A DNA stretch of 64,000 nt from Paraburkholderia sediminicola (GCF_902859805.1 NZ_CADIKC010000015.1:62001-126000); one strand, 5' to 3'; positions 8,517-17,699 are shown, counted from the first letter of the stretch. Numbers and translations are program-made. The notes: a model not told the origin generated them from the letters alone.

Positions 8517-9554
8517 TCAGGATTCGAGGCGACCGCTCTGCAGCATTTCCGGCCGCGTGCAGATATGGAGCGGATACGAGTAGCCCTCAACCTTCCACCA
8601 TGCATTGCGGTCGCGATCCATGATAGGGATCATGTACATCGGCTTGCCCGGCGTATTGACCCACTCGAACGATTCACCGGGCGCCAACGCGCGGCGGAAG
8701 ACGCCGGGCGCACCGACCGGGAAGAACTTGACCTTGTCGTCTGCGATCTTGATGGTCGAGTTGTCGTCCGAGCCACGGTAGTTCATCCAGTAGATGCCCG
8801 CGAACTTGAACGTATCGAACGCTGCACCCTGGCTATCGTCGCGCAGATCTGCCGCAGCCGACCAGTTCAGGTAAGTGCGGATCACGTCCGGGTGGTTGAC
8901 GAAGTCGTCATAGAACACGTCGCCGCACATCGCATACACCTTGGTGGTCGGCAACCAGGCGCCCTGCGCCTTGCGCATCATTGCCCGACGGATCTGGTTG
9001 CAGATCGGACGCACGGAATTCGGCGTTGCGGCCGGCAGGTTAAATCCAACTTCTGTCGCCGGCGTGATCCCGAACTCGTCGAAGAAGTTGTAGATCACGG
9101 AGCCGTTTGCATCGAGCAGTTGGCCCTGCACGGCAGCCAGCCGGTGGAATTCCCACGTGTACTCGATGTTGCGCAGAATGCCCGTCGGCCCGCTAACGCG
9201 GCGGGCCAGTTCGGCCTGCAGCTGCATGAGCTCGGATTCCGTGCCGAACGCGCGGATATCCTGAATCTCGTTCGCGTAGATCGTGTCGTCGTGCATCAGG
9301 CGCGGCACTTTGAAGTACCTTGCCGCACGGGTTTCGGTGACACGCTGCGTGCCTTCCGCGCCACGCGGCGACGTCGGAATCAGGATCAGCTGACCCTGAC
9401 GCTGCTCGACGGCGAGCACGGTATTACGGATGGGTTCGTCCTCGAAGATATCGAGATCGCCAAGGCCCACCGGTTGATATGGATATTTGTCGACCGCTGC
9501 GGTGAGCTGGATGGTCGAGAAAGCATCCTGATGGAATACGTCCAAACTGGCCAT
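8517..9554 (-). CDS. Major capsid protein (lambda gpE family)
   Basis: 345 residues, starting MASLDVFHQDAFSTIQLTAA. It contains QGQLILIPTSPRGAEGTQRV, RYFKVPRLMHDDTIYANEIQ, a FGITPATEVGFNLP loop and a C-terminal MYMIPIMDRDRNAWWKVEGY. Length (lambda gpE is 341) and these blocks support the HK97-fold gpE family. The gene follows the decoration protein, as in lambda. A 75-bp gap upstream holds its ribosome binding region and nothing else obvious. Confidence 0.93.
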   Translation of the reverse strand: MASLDVFHQDAFSTIQLTAAVDKYPYQPVGLGDLDIFEDEPIRNTVLAVEQRQGQLILIPTSPRGAEGTQRVTETRAARYFKVPRLMHDDTIYANEIQDIRAFGTESELMQLQAELARRVSGPTGILRNIEYTWEFHRLAAVQGQLLDANGSVIYNFFDEFGITPATEVGFNLPAATPNSVRPICNQIRRAMMRKAQGAWLPTTKVYAMCGDVFYDDFVNHPDVIRTYLNWSAAADLRDDSQGAAFDTFKFAGIYWMNYRGSDDNSTIKIADDKVKFFPVGAPGVFRRALAPGESFEWVNTPGKPMYMIPIMDRDRNAWWKVEGYSYPLHICTRPEMLQSGRLES

Positions 9555-9629
9555 TATCGGCTCCAGAAATAATAATGGCCGCGAACGCGGCCACAGGACA
9601 AAGGAAAGAAAAACCCCGGCGGGTAAGAC

Positions 9630-10286
9630 TTAGCGGGTAATGATGCCCTTCGCGGCGAGTTGCCCTTGCGCCGTCGCAAGCTGCGCGGTGGTGATCCCCG
9701 TCGGCCAGATCAGTTCGCCGCCATTCACTTCGGCATCGCGCGTGACGGCAGCGCCCGGCACATCGGCCAACGTTGCGTCATAGGTTCCGAAACTGATGGC
9801 CGCCGCGATCTGCGTCCCGTCCGTCGCCGTCGGATTCAACGGAACGAAGGTTGTCGAGGTAACGGACACGTCCACGTCGAACTCGTCGCCGACGATAAAG
9901 TCGGTCGCACCGTCGGCGATCGCAAACTTGATCTGGTCGGCGAACGTTTGTCCGACGACGATATCGCCGACGACGTCGCCGGCGGGATCAAACACGCGAA
10001 ACGTGCCGCTGTTCGTCGCTGCGATAGTGCATCGCACGACGTAGATACCTGTTTTCGCATTCGGCAGAACGGGCGTCGTCGCGTCGATCGTGAAAACGCC
10101 GTTTCCGGTGTTTCCGGCCTTCGCCACAGCCGTTGCTGTGCCGCCGGCCTTCTTCGCGATTACTTCGCCGGGAAGATGTCGAACGGCGCCGCTAAATGTG
10201 ACTGCATCGCGCGAACGGTGCCCGCGCGCTTCCGACACGAGAAAGCCACCGTCGTGCCGGTTTTCAAGAAGAGGGGTCTGAGCCAT
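9630..10286 (-). CDS. Head decoration protein (lambda gpD-like) with an inserted beta domain
   Basis: 218 residues. The N-terminal part (HDGGFLVSEARGHRSRDAVT) and C-terminal part (GGELIWPTGITTAQLATAQG, ending AAKGIITR) match lambda gpD-type trimeric capsid cement proteins, normally about 110 residues. Between them, residues about 50-130 add a beta-rich domain (VFTIDATTPVLPNAKTGIY, GTFRVFDPAGDVVGDIVVGQ, FIVGDEFDVDV). Such insertions occur in other prophage decoration proteins and would be exposed on the capsid surface. Confidence 0.85.
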   Translation of the reverse strand: MAQTPLLENRHDGGFLVSEARGHRSRDAVTFSGAVRHLPGEVIAKKAGGTATAVAKAGNTGNGVFTIDATTPVLPNAKTGIYVVRCTIAATNSGTFRVFDPAGDVVGDIVVGQTFADQIKFAIADGATDFIVGDEFDVDVSVTSTTFVPLNPTATDGTQIAAAISFGTYDATLADVPGAAVTRDAEVNGGELIWPTGITTAQLATAQGQLAAKGIITR

Positions 10287-10327
10287 GATCGGATTCCTGA
10301 GTTAGAAAGAGGAGTGAGCAGCCTTGC

Positions 10328-10972
10328 TTAGCGGCGCCGCTTCGCACCAGCCTTCTGGAACGCCACGTCCCAGCTGGCCGCGATCGACTGCTCGCTGCTC
10401 ACGCTGCGATCGCTATCGATCCCAAGGTTGGGGTTCTGACGACGTCCGCGGCTGCCTTCCGCCGCCGGCGCGCCATTAAGGACTTCGATCGCCTCGCTTC
10501 GCGGCATGGCCGAACTGAACGCCAGCTTGCAGGCTAGGACCGGGTTGCGACCCGCACCCTTGCACGCGAAGATGGCAGCACAACGCGCGCGTTCGCGGCG
10601 ACGCGCGTTAGCAGCTGCGCTATTGCCGCGCATCTCTTCCTCGTCGTCGTCATCCTCGTCGGCGCTTTCGTCGTCCTCCTTGTCCGCAGCACGCTTGCTG
10701 CGTTTGCCCTTGCCGCCGTCATCGTGATCGTCGTCCTCGTCGTCATCCTTATCGTCGTCCGACTCGTCACCTTCGGCGCGCGAGCCGCGTTTGCTGTCGC
10801 CGTCTTCACGGTCCTGTTGCTTATCGTCCTCGTCGTCCGAGGCGCGCTTGCTGCGCTTGCCCTTACCGCTGTCGTCGTCATCCTTATCGTCGTCGGAAGC
10901 GCGGGAACCACGGGCGAGATGGGCGAAGCTCAACCCACCTCGTGACATGAGGTTGCGTAACGTAGTGCTCAT
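10328..10972 (-). CDS. Highly acidic/basic repeat protein, capsid scaffold candidate
   Basis: 214 residues. Residues about 25-115 are low complexity: runs of Asp/Glu alternating with basic KGKRSKRA blocks, the block GKGKRSKRA occurring twice. The C-terminal part (RERARCAAIFACKGAGRNPV, then SAMPRSEAIEVL) resembles the C-terminal segment of many phage S49-protease/scaffold proteins. The gene lies between protease and decoration genes, where lambda has its Nu3 scaffold. I infer a separate scaffold that the protease degrades. The repeat itself is unlike known scaffolds. Confidence 0.55.
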   Translation of the reverse strand: MSTTLRNLMSRGGLSFAHLARGSRASDDDKDDDDSGKGKRSKRASDDEDDKQQDREDGDSKRGSRAEGDESDDDKDDDEDDDHDDGGKGKRSKRAADKEDDESADEDDDDEEEMRGNSAAANARRRERARCAAIFACKGAGRNPVLACKLAFSSAMPRSEAIEVLNGAPAAEGSRGRRQNPNLGIDSDRSVSSEQSIAASWDVAFQKAGAKRRR

Positions 10973-10998
10973 TGGATTTACCCTGATGGTGGGATGAA

Positions 10999-11883
10999 TC
11001 AGCCCAGCTCGTCGAGCAGGGACGCGAAAGCTTCATCCGGTGCCATGACGGCATCGGCGAAGCCGATATCGACGCCGGCGGCGCCGAGAAAAGTGCCAGC
11101 CTCCGTGTCGCGCACGACGGCCGTTTTGAGGTCTCGATTGCGCGCGACCGTCTTGACGAAGATCTCGCCCATCTTGTCGACGTCAGACTGGAAGCGGGCG
11201 AGCGCATCTTTCGACAACGGATTGAACTCGTTGCCGTCCGCTTTTTTTGCACCGTAATGAATGAGCGTGACGTCGATCCCCGCCTTCGAGAGTGCCTGCG
11301 ACATATCGACGTGCATGCAGATCACACCGACGCTGCCGGTCCCGCCCGTGCGCGGAACGATGATCCGATCGGCCGCGCTCGCAATCGCGTACGCAGCGGA
11401 ATAAGCGCTTTCTGTCAGGACGGCCCAGATCGGCTTTCGGCCGCGGGCCGCATAGATCGCATCAACCAGATCGAAGCATCCCGATACCTCGCCGCCCGGA
11501 GAATCGATATCGAGCATGATCGCCCGCACGTCCGGATCGCCGAGCGCCATGCTCAGCAGCGCGCGGATCCCGTCATATCCGGTCATGCCGGAATACGGCT
11601 CAAGCATCCCGAGCTTGTGCACCAGCGTGCCTTCGATCGGAATGCGCGCGACGCCCTGCGTCACGTCATAGGGCTTGTACTGCGCTTCCTCACCGTCGTC
11701 CTCGGCGTCGAGAAACGCGCGCGCGCCGCCGTTCGCCAGCTCGAGCGACGAGCCGTCACCACGGAAGAGATGCGATATGCCGAAGCGGTCTGCGAGGGCT
11801 GCCATCACGACTTCAGCCTTATGCGGCAGGATCGCGATCGGCACATTGAAAAGCCGCGTGGCCAGGTGGGGATAGTTGATCAT
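10999..11883 (-). CDS. S49 (SppA-like) capsid assembly protease, lambda gpC-like
   Basis: 294 residues. The ClpP/crotonase-like core shows VARIPIEGTLVHKLG, IMLDIDSPGGEVSGC, the serine nucleophile region LTESAYSAAYAIASAADRI and the downstream SVGVICMHVDMSQALSKAGI, with IHYGAKKADGNEF following. A Ser/Lys dyad is expected from the family. It would mature the prohead by cutting scaffold and portal. Lambda gpC carries the scaffold as an in-frame C-terminal part; here the scaffold-like sequence is a separate downstream gene. The start overlaps the portal stop by 4 bp. Confidence 0.9.
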   Translation of the reverse strand: MINYPHLATRLFNVPIAILPHKAEVVMAALADRFGISHLFRGDGSSLELANGGARAFLDAEDDGEEAQYKPYDVTQGVARIPIEGTLVHKLGMLEPYSGMTGYDGIRALLSMALGDPDVRAIMLDIDSPGGEVSGCFDLVDAIYAARGRKPIWAVLTESAYSAAYAIASAADRIIVPRTGGTGSVGVICMHVDMSQALSKAGIDVTLIHYGAKKADGNEFNPLSKDALARFQSDVDKMGEIFVKTVARNRDLKTAVVRDTEAGTFLGAAGVDIGFADAVMAPDEAFASLLDELG

Positions 11884-13532
11884 GCCGCCTTCGGCTGTTC
11901 AGGAGGTTCGTCGGTACGCGTCGCCATCTCGCTGCCGCCCCATTCGGGAAGTTGCATGTCGCGTTTCTTGAAAGCCTCGATTTCGATCTGACGCTGATCG
12001 AGCACTTCTTCCCAGTCCAGCCCCTGCTCGGCGGCTTCCTGCTTGAGCGTCGTAAGCGCCGCGTCCATCTTAAGAATGGAGCCCTGCGGCTCCTTGACCG
12101 GGTCGACCCAGCCGCGTGCGGGCCCGAGCCACGAACAGGCCGCGTAGGCCGTGGCGGCTTCCAGGAAGTCAGGCGCGCCATTCGGCAACGGCAGTTCGTC
12201 GTTCTCCATGGACTCGCGAAGCCACACCGCATACATCGGCGTCGCCGTGCCGGCGGAAAAATCCAGGCGGCGCCGGATCAATGTCTTCCATCCCTCGAGC
12301 ATTGAACCGCGCATGTTCGAGTAGTTGCTCCTCGACCAATCCTGCGTGACCTGTTCAATCGGGACACCAAGCGCCGAAGCGACGCAACCCTGCATCTCAT
12401 GCACGAACTCAGTAAAGCCGTTATGAGGATGGTCCGACGCCACCGACTTGATTTCTTCGCCAGGCGCCAGCGCCGGCACGCGCACGCCGTTGAACATCGC
12501 CGGCCGCTCGTCGTTCCAGTCTTTTCTCAGGCTTTGGTAGAACTTGAGCTCCTGATCGCTGCCGATCGCATCCTGCACTTCCGAGGGATCGTAGGGGCTC
12601 GTAACGTACGTGCCGATCGTTGCGGCGAGCGCGGCCGCCTGCAGCTCGATGCCGTAATAACGCGCGAGCATCTTCGCGTGCGCCAGCACAGGAATGAAGA
12701 CGCCAATTCCGCGGTTCTGTCCGGCGCGATCGCGGTCATAGTCATGGATGACGCGCCGCCAGCCGTCCTCGTCTTCACGCTCGACACGCTCCCACTCCAT
12801 GCTCTCGACGGCGTTGTACCAGTCGTTCTGGTGCGCCCTGCGAATGTGATATGCGAGCGGGACGCCGTCCTCGTCGACCTCGACACCACCACGCAGGTGC
12901 TTTGTGTCAAGCATCTGCATGGGATTCGACAGGCGGTCCGGATCCACGACCAGAAAGCAGGTCGCATACTGGGCCGCGCCGCGGCCAACGCGCTCGGGCT
13001 TCCAGTAATTGACGACCAGATTCTCGCCGTCGATCAACTTGTGACGCAGCGCGAGACGCAGCTGCTGCGACACGGTGAGCTGCCGCGACACGTCGTTGTA
13101 ACGGTTCAGGTCGTTCGAGAACATGCGCCAGCGCGCCTCGGCGGCGCTCGCGAATTCCTTCGCCCACTGGATGTCGAACTTCGCCCCGCTGATGAGACGC
13201 AACGCGCGATAGTCAGGCGCGGCGGACAGGCGCAGCGACGCGCCAATCGCGCTGTCGAGGATTCGGGTGATGCCTCCGCTCGAGCGACCGTCATTGCGAA
13301 CCTGATCGCGCGAGCGCGCGACCATCCGGTCGCGGAACTGGGTAATCTCGGCGTCGGGCGAACGGATCCACGGCAGCCACGCACCCATCTCCTGCGTCTG
13401 CCACTCCGCGGCCTGATACGGGAAAAACGAGGCGCCGACCTGACTCCGTAGAGGCATGCCGTTCGGATAGTCGGCACGCGCACGGCGGATCGGATTCCCC
13501 CCCGCATCGACGAGCGTGATCTCTTTGCTCAT
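11880..13532 (-). CDS. Phage portal protein, lambda gpB family
   Basis: 550 residues. It has family features such as RSPDAEITQFRDRMVARSRDQ at about residues 55-75, DGRSSGGITRILDSAIG, DGENLVVNYWKPERVG, DPDRLSNPMQMLDTKHLRGG, a HIRRAHQNDWYN block and SRSNYSNMRGSMLEGWKTL. Twelve copies form the ring through which DNA enters the head. Its start shares one base with the stop of the gpW-like gene, and its stop overlaps the protease start. The C-terminus has a charged helical tail. Confidence 0.93.
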   Translation of the reverse strand: MSKEITLVDAGGNPIRRARADYPNGMPLRSQVGASFFPYQAAEWQTQEMGAWLPWIRSPDAEITQFRDRMVARSRDQVRNDGRSSGGITRILDSAIGASLRLSAAPDYRALRLISGAKFDIQWAKEFASAAEARWRMFSNDLNRYNDVSRQLTVSQQLRLALRHKLIDGENLVVNYWKPERVGRGAAQYATCFLVVDPDRLSNPMQMLDTKHLRGGVEVDEDGVPLAYHIRRAHQNDWYNAVESMEWERVEREDEDGWRRVIHDYDRDRAGQNRGIGVFIPVLAHAKMLARYYGIELQAAALAATIGTYVTSPYDPSEVQDAIGSDQELKFYQSLRKDWNDERPAMFNGVRVPALAPGEEIKSVASDHPHNGFTEFVHEMQGCVASALGVPIEQVTQDWSRSNYSNMRGSMLEGWKTLIRRRLDFSAGTATPMYAVWLRESMENDELPLPNGAPDFLEAATAYAACSWLGPARGWVDPVKEPQGSILKMDAALTTLKQEAAEQGLDWEEVLDQRQIEIEAFKKRDMQLPEWGGSEMATRTDEPPEQPKAA

Positions 13533-13801
13533 CAGAACACCGGCGTGATGAAGCGGCGACGATTAATGCGCACGCCCGGGTTGAGTGCCTGCTGCAACTC
13601 GAGAATGAGCATGCGCAGATTCGCCATGTCGGTTTGCTGGAACGTCGCGCTGCGAGAGCCGCCGCCTTGCGCGTACGAGACGGTGACCAACTTCTTGCCC
13701 GTTCGCAGATCAATCAAGGCCTGCTGCGCCGACACGAGCGCGGCCTGCAGCTGCGCGTCGCTCATGCCGTAATACGGCGAGCTCAGATCGGTAGTGGCCA
13801 T
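13532..13801 (-). CDS. Head-tail joining protein gpW-like
   Basis: 89 residues from the ATG at 13801: MATTDLSSPYYGMSDAQLQA, two helices around a short beta hairpin (KKLVTVSYAQGGGSRSATFQ), ending LNPGVRINRRRFITPVF. A longer upstream reading exists but would run into the terminase gene, and the internal ATG lies 5 bp from the terminase stop. Size and placement between terminase and portal match lambda gpW, which closes the head vertex after packaging. Confidence 0.85.
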   Translation of the reverse strand: MATTDLSSPYYGMSDAQLQAALVSAQQALIDLRTGKKLVTVSYAQGGGSRSATFQQTDMANLRMLILELQQALNPGVRINRRRFITPVF

Positions 13802-13806
13802 AGGAT

Positions 13807-15900
13807 TTAGCGGAAACGGTGAACTGCGGATTTCGACTTCTGCTGAGCATCGCCAGAACCAGCCGTAGACTCGGGCGCGCTCGAAGCCGGTGTGGCTGAC
13901 CCTGCGATCAGGGATGAATTTGTGTCCCACGCGGCCGCCCACGATGGGGGCTTTGCCCAATCAATCCGAGCGAGGCCGTGGAGGTGCGCCATTACGTGCG
14001 TGAGCACCATCAGGTCGAGCGCCTCGTTGCGGCGGCTCTTGATGGACTTTTCCCACCGGCCGTTCTTCATGCGCGTCTCAGCGGTCAGCTGCTCGAACCA
14101 GAGGTGAGGTTCTTCGGGAGAACGCAACGCATACGGGAAATGCACATACCACTCGCCGACGTCCGCTTTCTGCAGCTGGCCGGAAAGATCGTCCTTGAAA
14201 TTGTTCGGATTGAACTGCGCAACGGGGACGGTACCGCCAGCAGCCGCACGGTTCGATTTACGCCCCGTGTCCGGGTACGTCACCACGAGCCGCTGTGCAC
14301 CCAGCGCACTAGCGCCCTTGGTGGGTATCACGGTCCACGCATCGCGACCGGCGATCTTGCCGATCAGACGCACAACGCCCTTCAACTTCCGCCAGCGGTG
14401 CCATGCGGAATATGCCTGCTGCGTCACGCCGGCTTCGCCGCCACTGTCGAAACCGAACGCGCGGATCGGCATTCGCCGGCGGCTGCCGTCCGAAAGCGGA
14501 TAAGTCCGCCCGATGATCTCGAGCAGTTGATCCCAATCATCTGCGTTCGTCGCGGGATCGCCGAGAAGGCGCCCTTTCTCTATCACCCAGCTCTCGCCGT
14601 TCACGCCCCAGCCGCGAACCAGCCACTCGAACCGTCCGCCGTTCGCGTCGACGCCGGCCGTCAGGAAGCGGACGCCCTCGGGAACCTCTGCCAGCTTGAG
14701 CGCCGCCTCGGCACGCTCCGCAAGCACATTCGCATCGATCGAACCCGTGCCGCGCTTGGGCGAATACAGAAAGCCCCATTGTTTGGCGACGACCTGCCGG
14801 AGCGTCTTGTCATCACCGTCGACCTCGTACTCGCGCTCCGCTTTCGCTTTCGCCCGAGCGAGACCACCAATGCCGCCGAGGATGAATGGCGACATGGCGC
14901 CGACGATCCAGAAGCCGGCACTGTCGCGCGCGACCAGTTCGCCGGTCACGACACCATCCTGTGAGATCTCCTGACCTTCGCCGACCCATCCGCCGAATGG
15001 AGAGCGGTAAGCGGCGAGGTTCATGGCACGGCGATCGCGGTCCTCAATCAGGCAGCCATTCACAGGACAAATGAGCCGCGCCTTCTCCTGGATCTCATCG
15101 AGACTCCAGTCGTCCTGGTAGTGCAACACCATGAAACGTGCGGCGAGCGGTACCGGGCTCGACCATGCACCGCAGTGCGGACAAGGCCAGTACCAGACGC
15201 GGCGATCGCTGTCGCCGTATAGAGCCATGATGCCGGCGGTCCAGTCACGCTCCGGTACCATCCCGCGCGCACGGTCCGGGTGGCTCATCCCGAGCAGCAT
15301 CGACTGCCGGCCGAATGTCTGGCGCCGCACGTCCAGCACCGCCTTGATGTCGCCGAGCGATACCGGATATGCATCGATCTCGTCGGCGACGATCCGAGGC
15401 GCCGACTTGTTGATCAGGTTGTTGTCGTTCGCCGACAGAAATTCGACGTGCATGCCGTCGAACATCTTGTAGTGCAACGAGTCGTCGACGGGCTTCGACC
15501 CGAGCCGCATCGCCATCTCGGGATGGCTATTGATCTGCGTGTTGATCCGGCTCTTGACGAAGGCCTCGAGGCCCGGATCCGTCTGCATGTACCAGAGCAT
15601 GTCGCCCGGGTCATTCGCAACAGACTTGAGCAACCAGTTCTGCGCAATCTCCGTTTTGCCCGATTGGCCCGGACCGACGACCACCGTCGTCAGGTAGTCA
15701 AGCCGTGTGAGCGTCTCCATCGGCGCGACGAGATACGGCGCTTTCTCGTGGTGCCAGCGGCCGACGAAGCCACCGCCCTGATTGGACAGGCGGCGATTCA
15801 TCGCGGCGTACTGCGCGACCGTCTCACGCTTCGGCGGTATGAATGCCGCTAGCGCCTCGCGCGCGATCTGGTACGCGTCGGCGTAAGCGTTCTCAAGCAT
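13807..15900 (-). CDS. Terminase large subunit, lambda GpA family
   Basis: 697 residues. The ATPase has Walker A GPGQSGKT at residues 76-83 and a Walker-B-like stretch PRIVADEID near 170. A zinc-binding pair of motifs, CPHC and CPVNGC, lies around 240-290. The C-terminal nuclease region shows FLTAGVDANGGRFEW, FGFDSGGEAG and RRNEALDLMVLT acidic residues. It cuts concatemers and drives DNA into the prohead with the small subunit encoded just upstream (8-bp overlap). The GpA type suggests cohesive-end packaging. Confidence 0.95.
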   Translation of the reverse strand: MLENAYADAYQIAREALAAFIPPKRETVAQYAAMNRRLSNQGGGFVGRWHHEKAPYLVAPMETLTRLDYLTTVVVGPGQSGKTEIAQNWLLKSVANDPGDMLWYMQTDPGLEAFVKSRINTQINSHPEMAMRLGSKPVDDSLHYKMFDGMHVEFLSANDNNLINKSAPRIVADEIDAYPVSLGDIKAVLDVRRQTFGRQSMLLGMSHPDRARGMVPERDWTAGIMALYGDSDRRVWYWPCPHCGAWSSPVPLAARFMVLHYQDDWSLDEIQEKARLICPVNGCLIEDRDRRAMNLAAYRSPFGGWVGEGQEISQDGVVTGELVARDSAGFWIVGAMSPFILGGIGGLARAKAKAEREYEVDGDDKTLRQVVAKQWGFLYSPKRGTGSIDANVLAERAEAALKLAEVPEGVRFLTAGVDANGGRFEWLVRGWGVNGESWVIEKGRLLGDPATNADDWDQLLEIIGRTYPLSDGSRRRMPIRAFGFDSGGEAGVTQQAYSAWHRWRKLKGVVRLIGKIAGRDAWTVIPTKGASALGAQRLVVTYPDTGRKSNRAAAGGTVPVAQFNPNNFKDDLSGQLQKADVGEWYVHFPYALRSPEEPHLWFEQLTAETRMKNGRWEKSIKSRRNEALDLMVLTHVMAHLHGLARIDWAKPPSWAAAWDTNSSLIAGSATPASSAPESTAGSGDAQQKSKSAVHRFR

Positions 15901-16660
15901 CGGGACCTAGCAACACGTTCAGCTCGTCGACCATCGTTGCACGAAGATCGTCGGTCAGATCCCGGATATCGTCAGCGTTTGACTCCGGCAAACCCAACTT
16001 GTCGACCACCTGATCGGACAGCCGGTCGAGACCCTTGCCGAGGTGCACGAGCATCTTCGTGATCACCTGGCGCATCACCTCCGCCTGCACGAGCTCGCCA
16101 CGATCGCGACGCAGCTTGTCTTCGAGGATCTCAGCCTGCACGGCGTCGCGCCGCTGCCGTGCGGACTGCTCGCCGGAATGCACGACTGGCTCAACGCCAG
16201 CCGGCGGGACGACGGAGTACTTCGCGCCAGGGTACGGATTGCTCGACGCCTTCGGATCGATGCGCTGATCGAAGTGCGCGGCGGCCGCCGGCGCCGATGC
16301 TTGCGATCCGCTTTCCAGATAAGTGCGCACCGCGGCGAGATCGAAGGCCCAGCCGCCGGCGCGCGTGCCGCGCTGCGCGATCGGAAATTTCTCGTCGCTG
16401 TCGAGCCGACGGTCAAGCTTCGGCCGCGTCCAGCCCAGCGCTTCGCAAAGCGCCGCCTTGCCGATCATCCCGTCGCTGCCCGCCGGTGTAACGGCGGCTG
16501 GTGTAACGGCTTGCGCCTTCCCCCGAGTTTTGCCACCAGCCTTCGTTACACCACGCTTCCCAGACGCCGCGAGGCTTTGCGCTGCGTTCGATGCCGCCAT
16601 AGGTGTAACGTGTAACGGGATTTTTTTACCCAGTGGAACGGGAGAAACGGGCGCGCGCAA
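15893..16660 (-). CDS. Terminase small subunit (Nu1/DUF1441-like)
   Basis: 255 residues from the longest start, or 235 from the ATG at 16600. The middle has a winged-helix Nu1-like segment (MIGKALCEALGWTRPKLDRR with slight differences, residues about 66-120). The C-terminal part (AVQAEILEDKLRRDRGELVQ, then KMLVHLGKGLDRLSDQVVDK) is a helical region known to assemble with the large subunit. It should recognise the packaging site. The gene's 5' end contains repeated GTGTAACG octamers, listed separately as possible binding sites. Confidence 0.82.
   Translation of the reverse strand: MRAPVSPVPLGKKIPLHVTPMAASNAAQSLAASGKRGVTKAGGKTRGKAQAVTPAAVTPAGSDGMIGKAALCEALGWTRPKLDRRLDSDEKFPIAQRGTRAGGWAFDLAAVRTYLESGSQASAPAAAAHFDQRIDPKASSNPYPGAKYSVVPPAGVEPVVHSGEQSARQRRDAVQAEILEDKLRRDRGELVQAEVMRQVITKMLVHLGKGLDRLSDQVVDKLGLPESNADDIRDLTDDLRATMVDELNVLLGPDA
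16486..16617. repeat. Five GTGTAACG octamers at the terminase start (candidate packaging site)
   Basis: GTGTAACG occurs at 16486-16493, 16501-16508, 16603-16610 and 16610-16617, and inverted at 16544-16551. An 8-mer would hardly occur five times in 132 bp by chance. In lambda, the Nu1 subunit binds repeated R sites beside its own gene at cos. By analogy these are candidate terminase binding sites. Two copies overlap by one base just before the alternative terS start at 16600. Confidence 0.5.
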
Positions 16661-16745
16661 TGCCCGCGTTATCGAGGGGTCCCGGGAAGGACCCGCTCAA
16701 CCCGGGGCCTCCGACCGGACACCCTCCGCAGTCCCCGCCAGCGGC

Positions 16746-17423
16746 CTAACGGGCCGTTCTGCGGGCCGCGGCGAGCGCGGTTGACAGGTCGCGGTCGATC
16801 CATTGATCGACCGTCTGCTTGGCCTTCTTGCCCCAGTTCAACTGCTGTTTGACCGGGAGCGCATCACCGAAACGAATCAACAGTTTCAGTGCACCGAGAT
16901 GCTTGTCATGCACACTGCCGCGCTCAACGCGCTTACGACGCGTCGTGCCTTTGTTCGTCACATCAAGTCGTTGCCAGACACCATTGATACTGCCTTTGGC
17001 TGTCTGGATCACACCGATGTAAATGTCTTTCCGACCTCGCAGCTTGGCCATGATGCCGCGCGGCAACTGACCGTACTGGTTGAGGTTGATGTCCTTCGGA
17101 TTCAGCAGCGCGGTGCCCGCTAGACGGTGTGCGCCGCCGGTCTCATATGGCTGTAGATACGCCGCTGTTGCGTCCTTCATAAAGACGACGGCGGTCGGCG
17201 AACCCTTCTTCGCGCGCTTGATGCCGACGGCTTTTCGCGTGAATGGCGACGGATTCTTGAACGTCTTGACGATGTTTTCGGTCTCGTCGCCCGCCACTCG
17301 GTTCGCCGTGAGGTTCACACCTTGGGCGATCGCGAATGGCAACTGGCGACGAATGAAATCGTCGAGGCCGCGCGCGATCTCGTTCGCGTTCGATGAGACG
17401 CGGATTGTGATTACGCCGGCCAT
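16746..17423 (-). CDS. Phage virion morphogenesis-like protein, function uncertain
   Basis: 225 residues, starting MAGVITIRVSSNANEIARGL and FIRRQLPFAIAQGVNLTANR. The rest is basic and beta-rich (RGRKDIYIGVIQTAKGSING). The N-terminal half resembles phage minor tail / HK97-gp10-like proteins in pattern only. It sits between the terminase and the late regulator, ahead of the packaging genes. The 85 bp between it and the terminase gene hold no gene. A tail completion role is a guess. Confidence 0.5.
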   Translation of the reverse strand: MAGVITIRVSSNANEIARGLDDFIRRQLPFAIAQGVNLTANRVAGDETENIVKTFKNPSPFTRKAVGIKRAKKGSPTAVVFMKDATAAYLQPYETGGAHRLAGTALLNPKDINLNQYGQLPRGIMAKLRGRKDIYIGVIQTAKGSINGVWQRLDVTNKGTTRRKRVERGSVHDKHLGALKLLIRFGDALPVKQQLNWGKKAKQTVDQWIDRDLSTALAAARRTAR

Positions 17424-17662
17424 GCTGCGGAGCGAACGCTTGCATCGGGCTCAGCTTCGAAGAAGGGAATCGCGGGGATCTGCAGAGAATCACGTCCGAC
17501 GGGAAAAGCCTGCACAGCAATATCGTTCGTGTCTTCGTCGTACAGGCCGATTACGAGGCTGACCGTCGGCTTCGCGAAGAACGGGGCTCGCACGAGGACG
17601 CTTTCACCGAGGCGCGGGCGCGCGATGTTGGGCGCGGCGCCCTTGGACTTCGGTTTGTTCAT
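17411..17662 (-). CDS. Small phage protein of unknown function
   Basis: 83 residues from the ATG at 17662 (MNKPKSKGAAPNIARPRLGE, then VLVRAPFFAKPTVSLVIGLY). A longer start would extend into the tRNA region and has no support. The acidic C-terminus (FFEAEPDASVRSAAWPA) overlaps the next gene's start by 13 bp. I do not recognise the family. Confidence 0.6.
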   Translation of the reverse strand: MNKPKSKGAAPNIARPRLGESVLVRAPFFAKPTVSLVIGLYDEDTNDIAVQAFPVGRDSLQIPAIPFFEAEPDASVRSAAWPA

Positions 17663-17699
17663 CACTTGCCTTCTCGTGATTCGTTCATCGTGCGGCAAT

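Noticed and set aside
10724..10945. Hydrophobic plus-strand ORF opposite the acidic repeat gene
   Set aside because: It is the antisense of Asp/Lys codon repeats, which always gives Val/Ile/Leu-like reading. No ribosome site.
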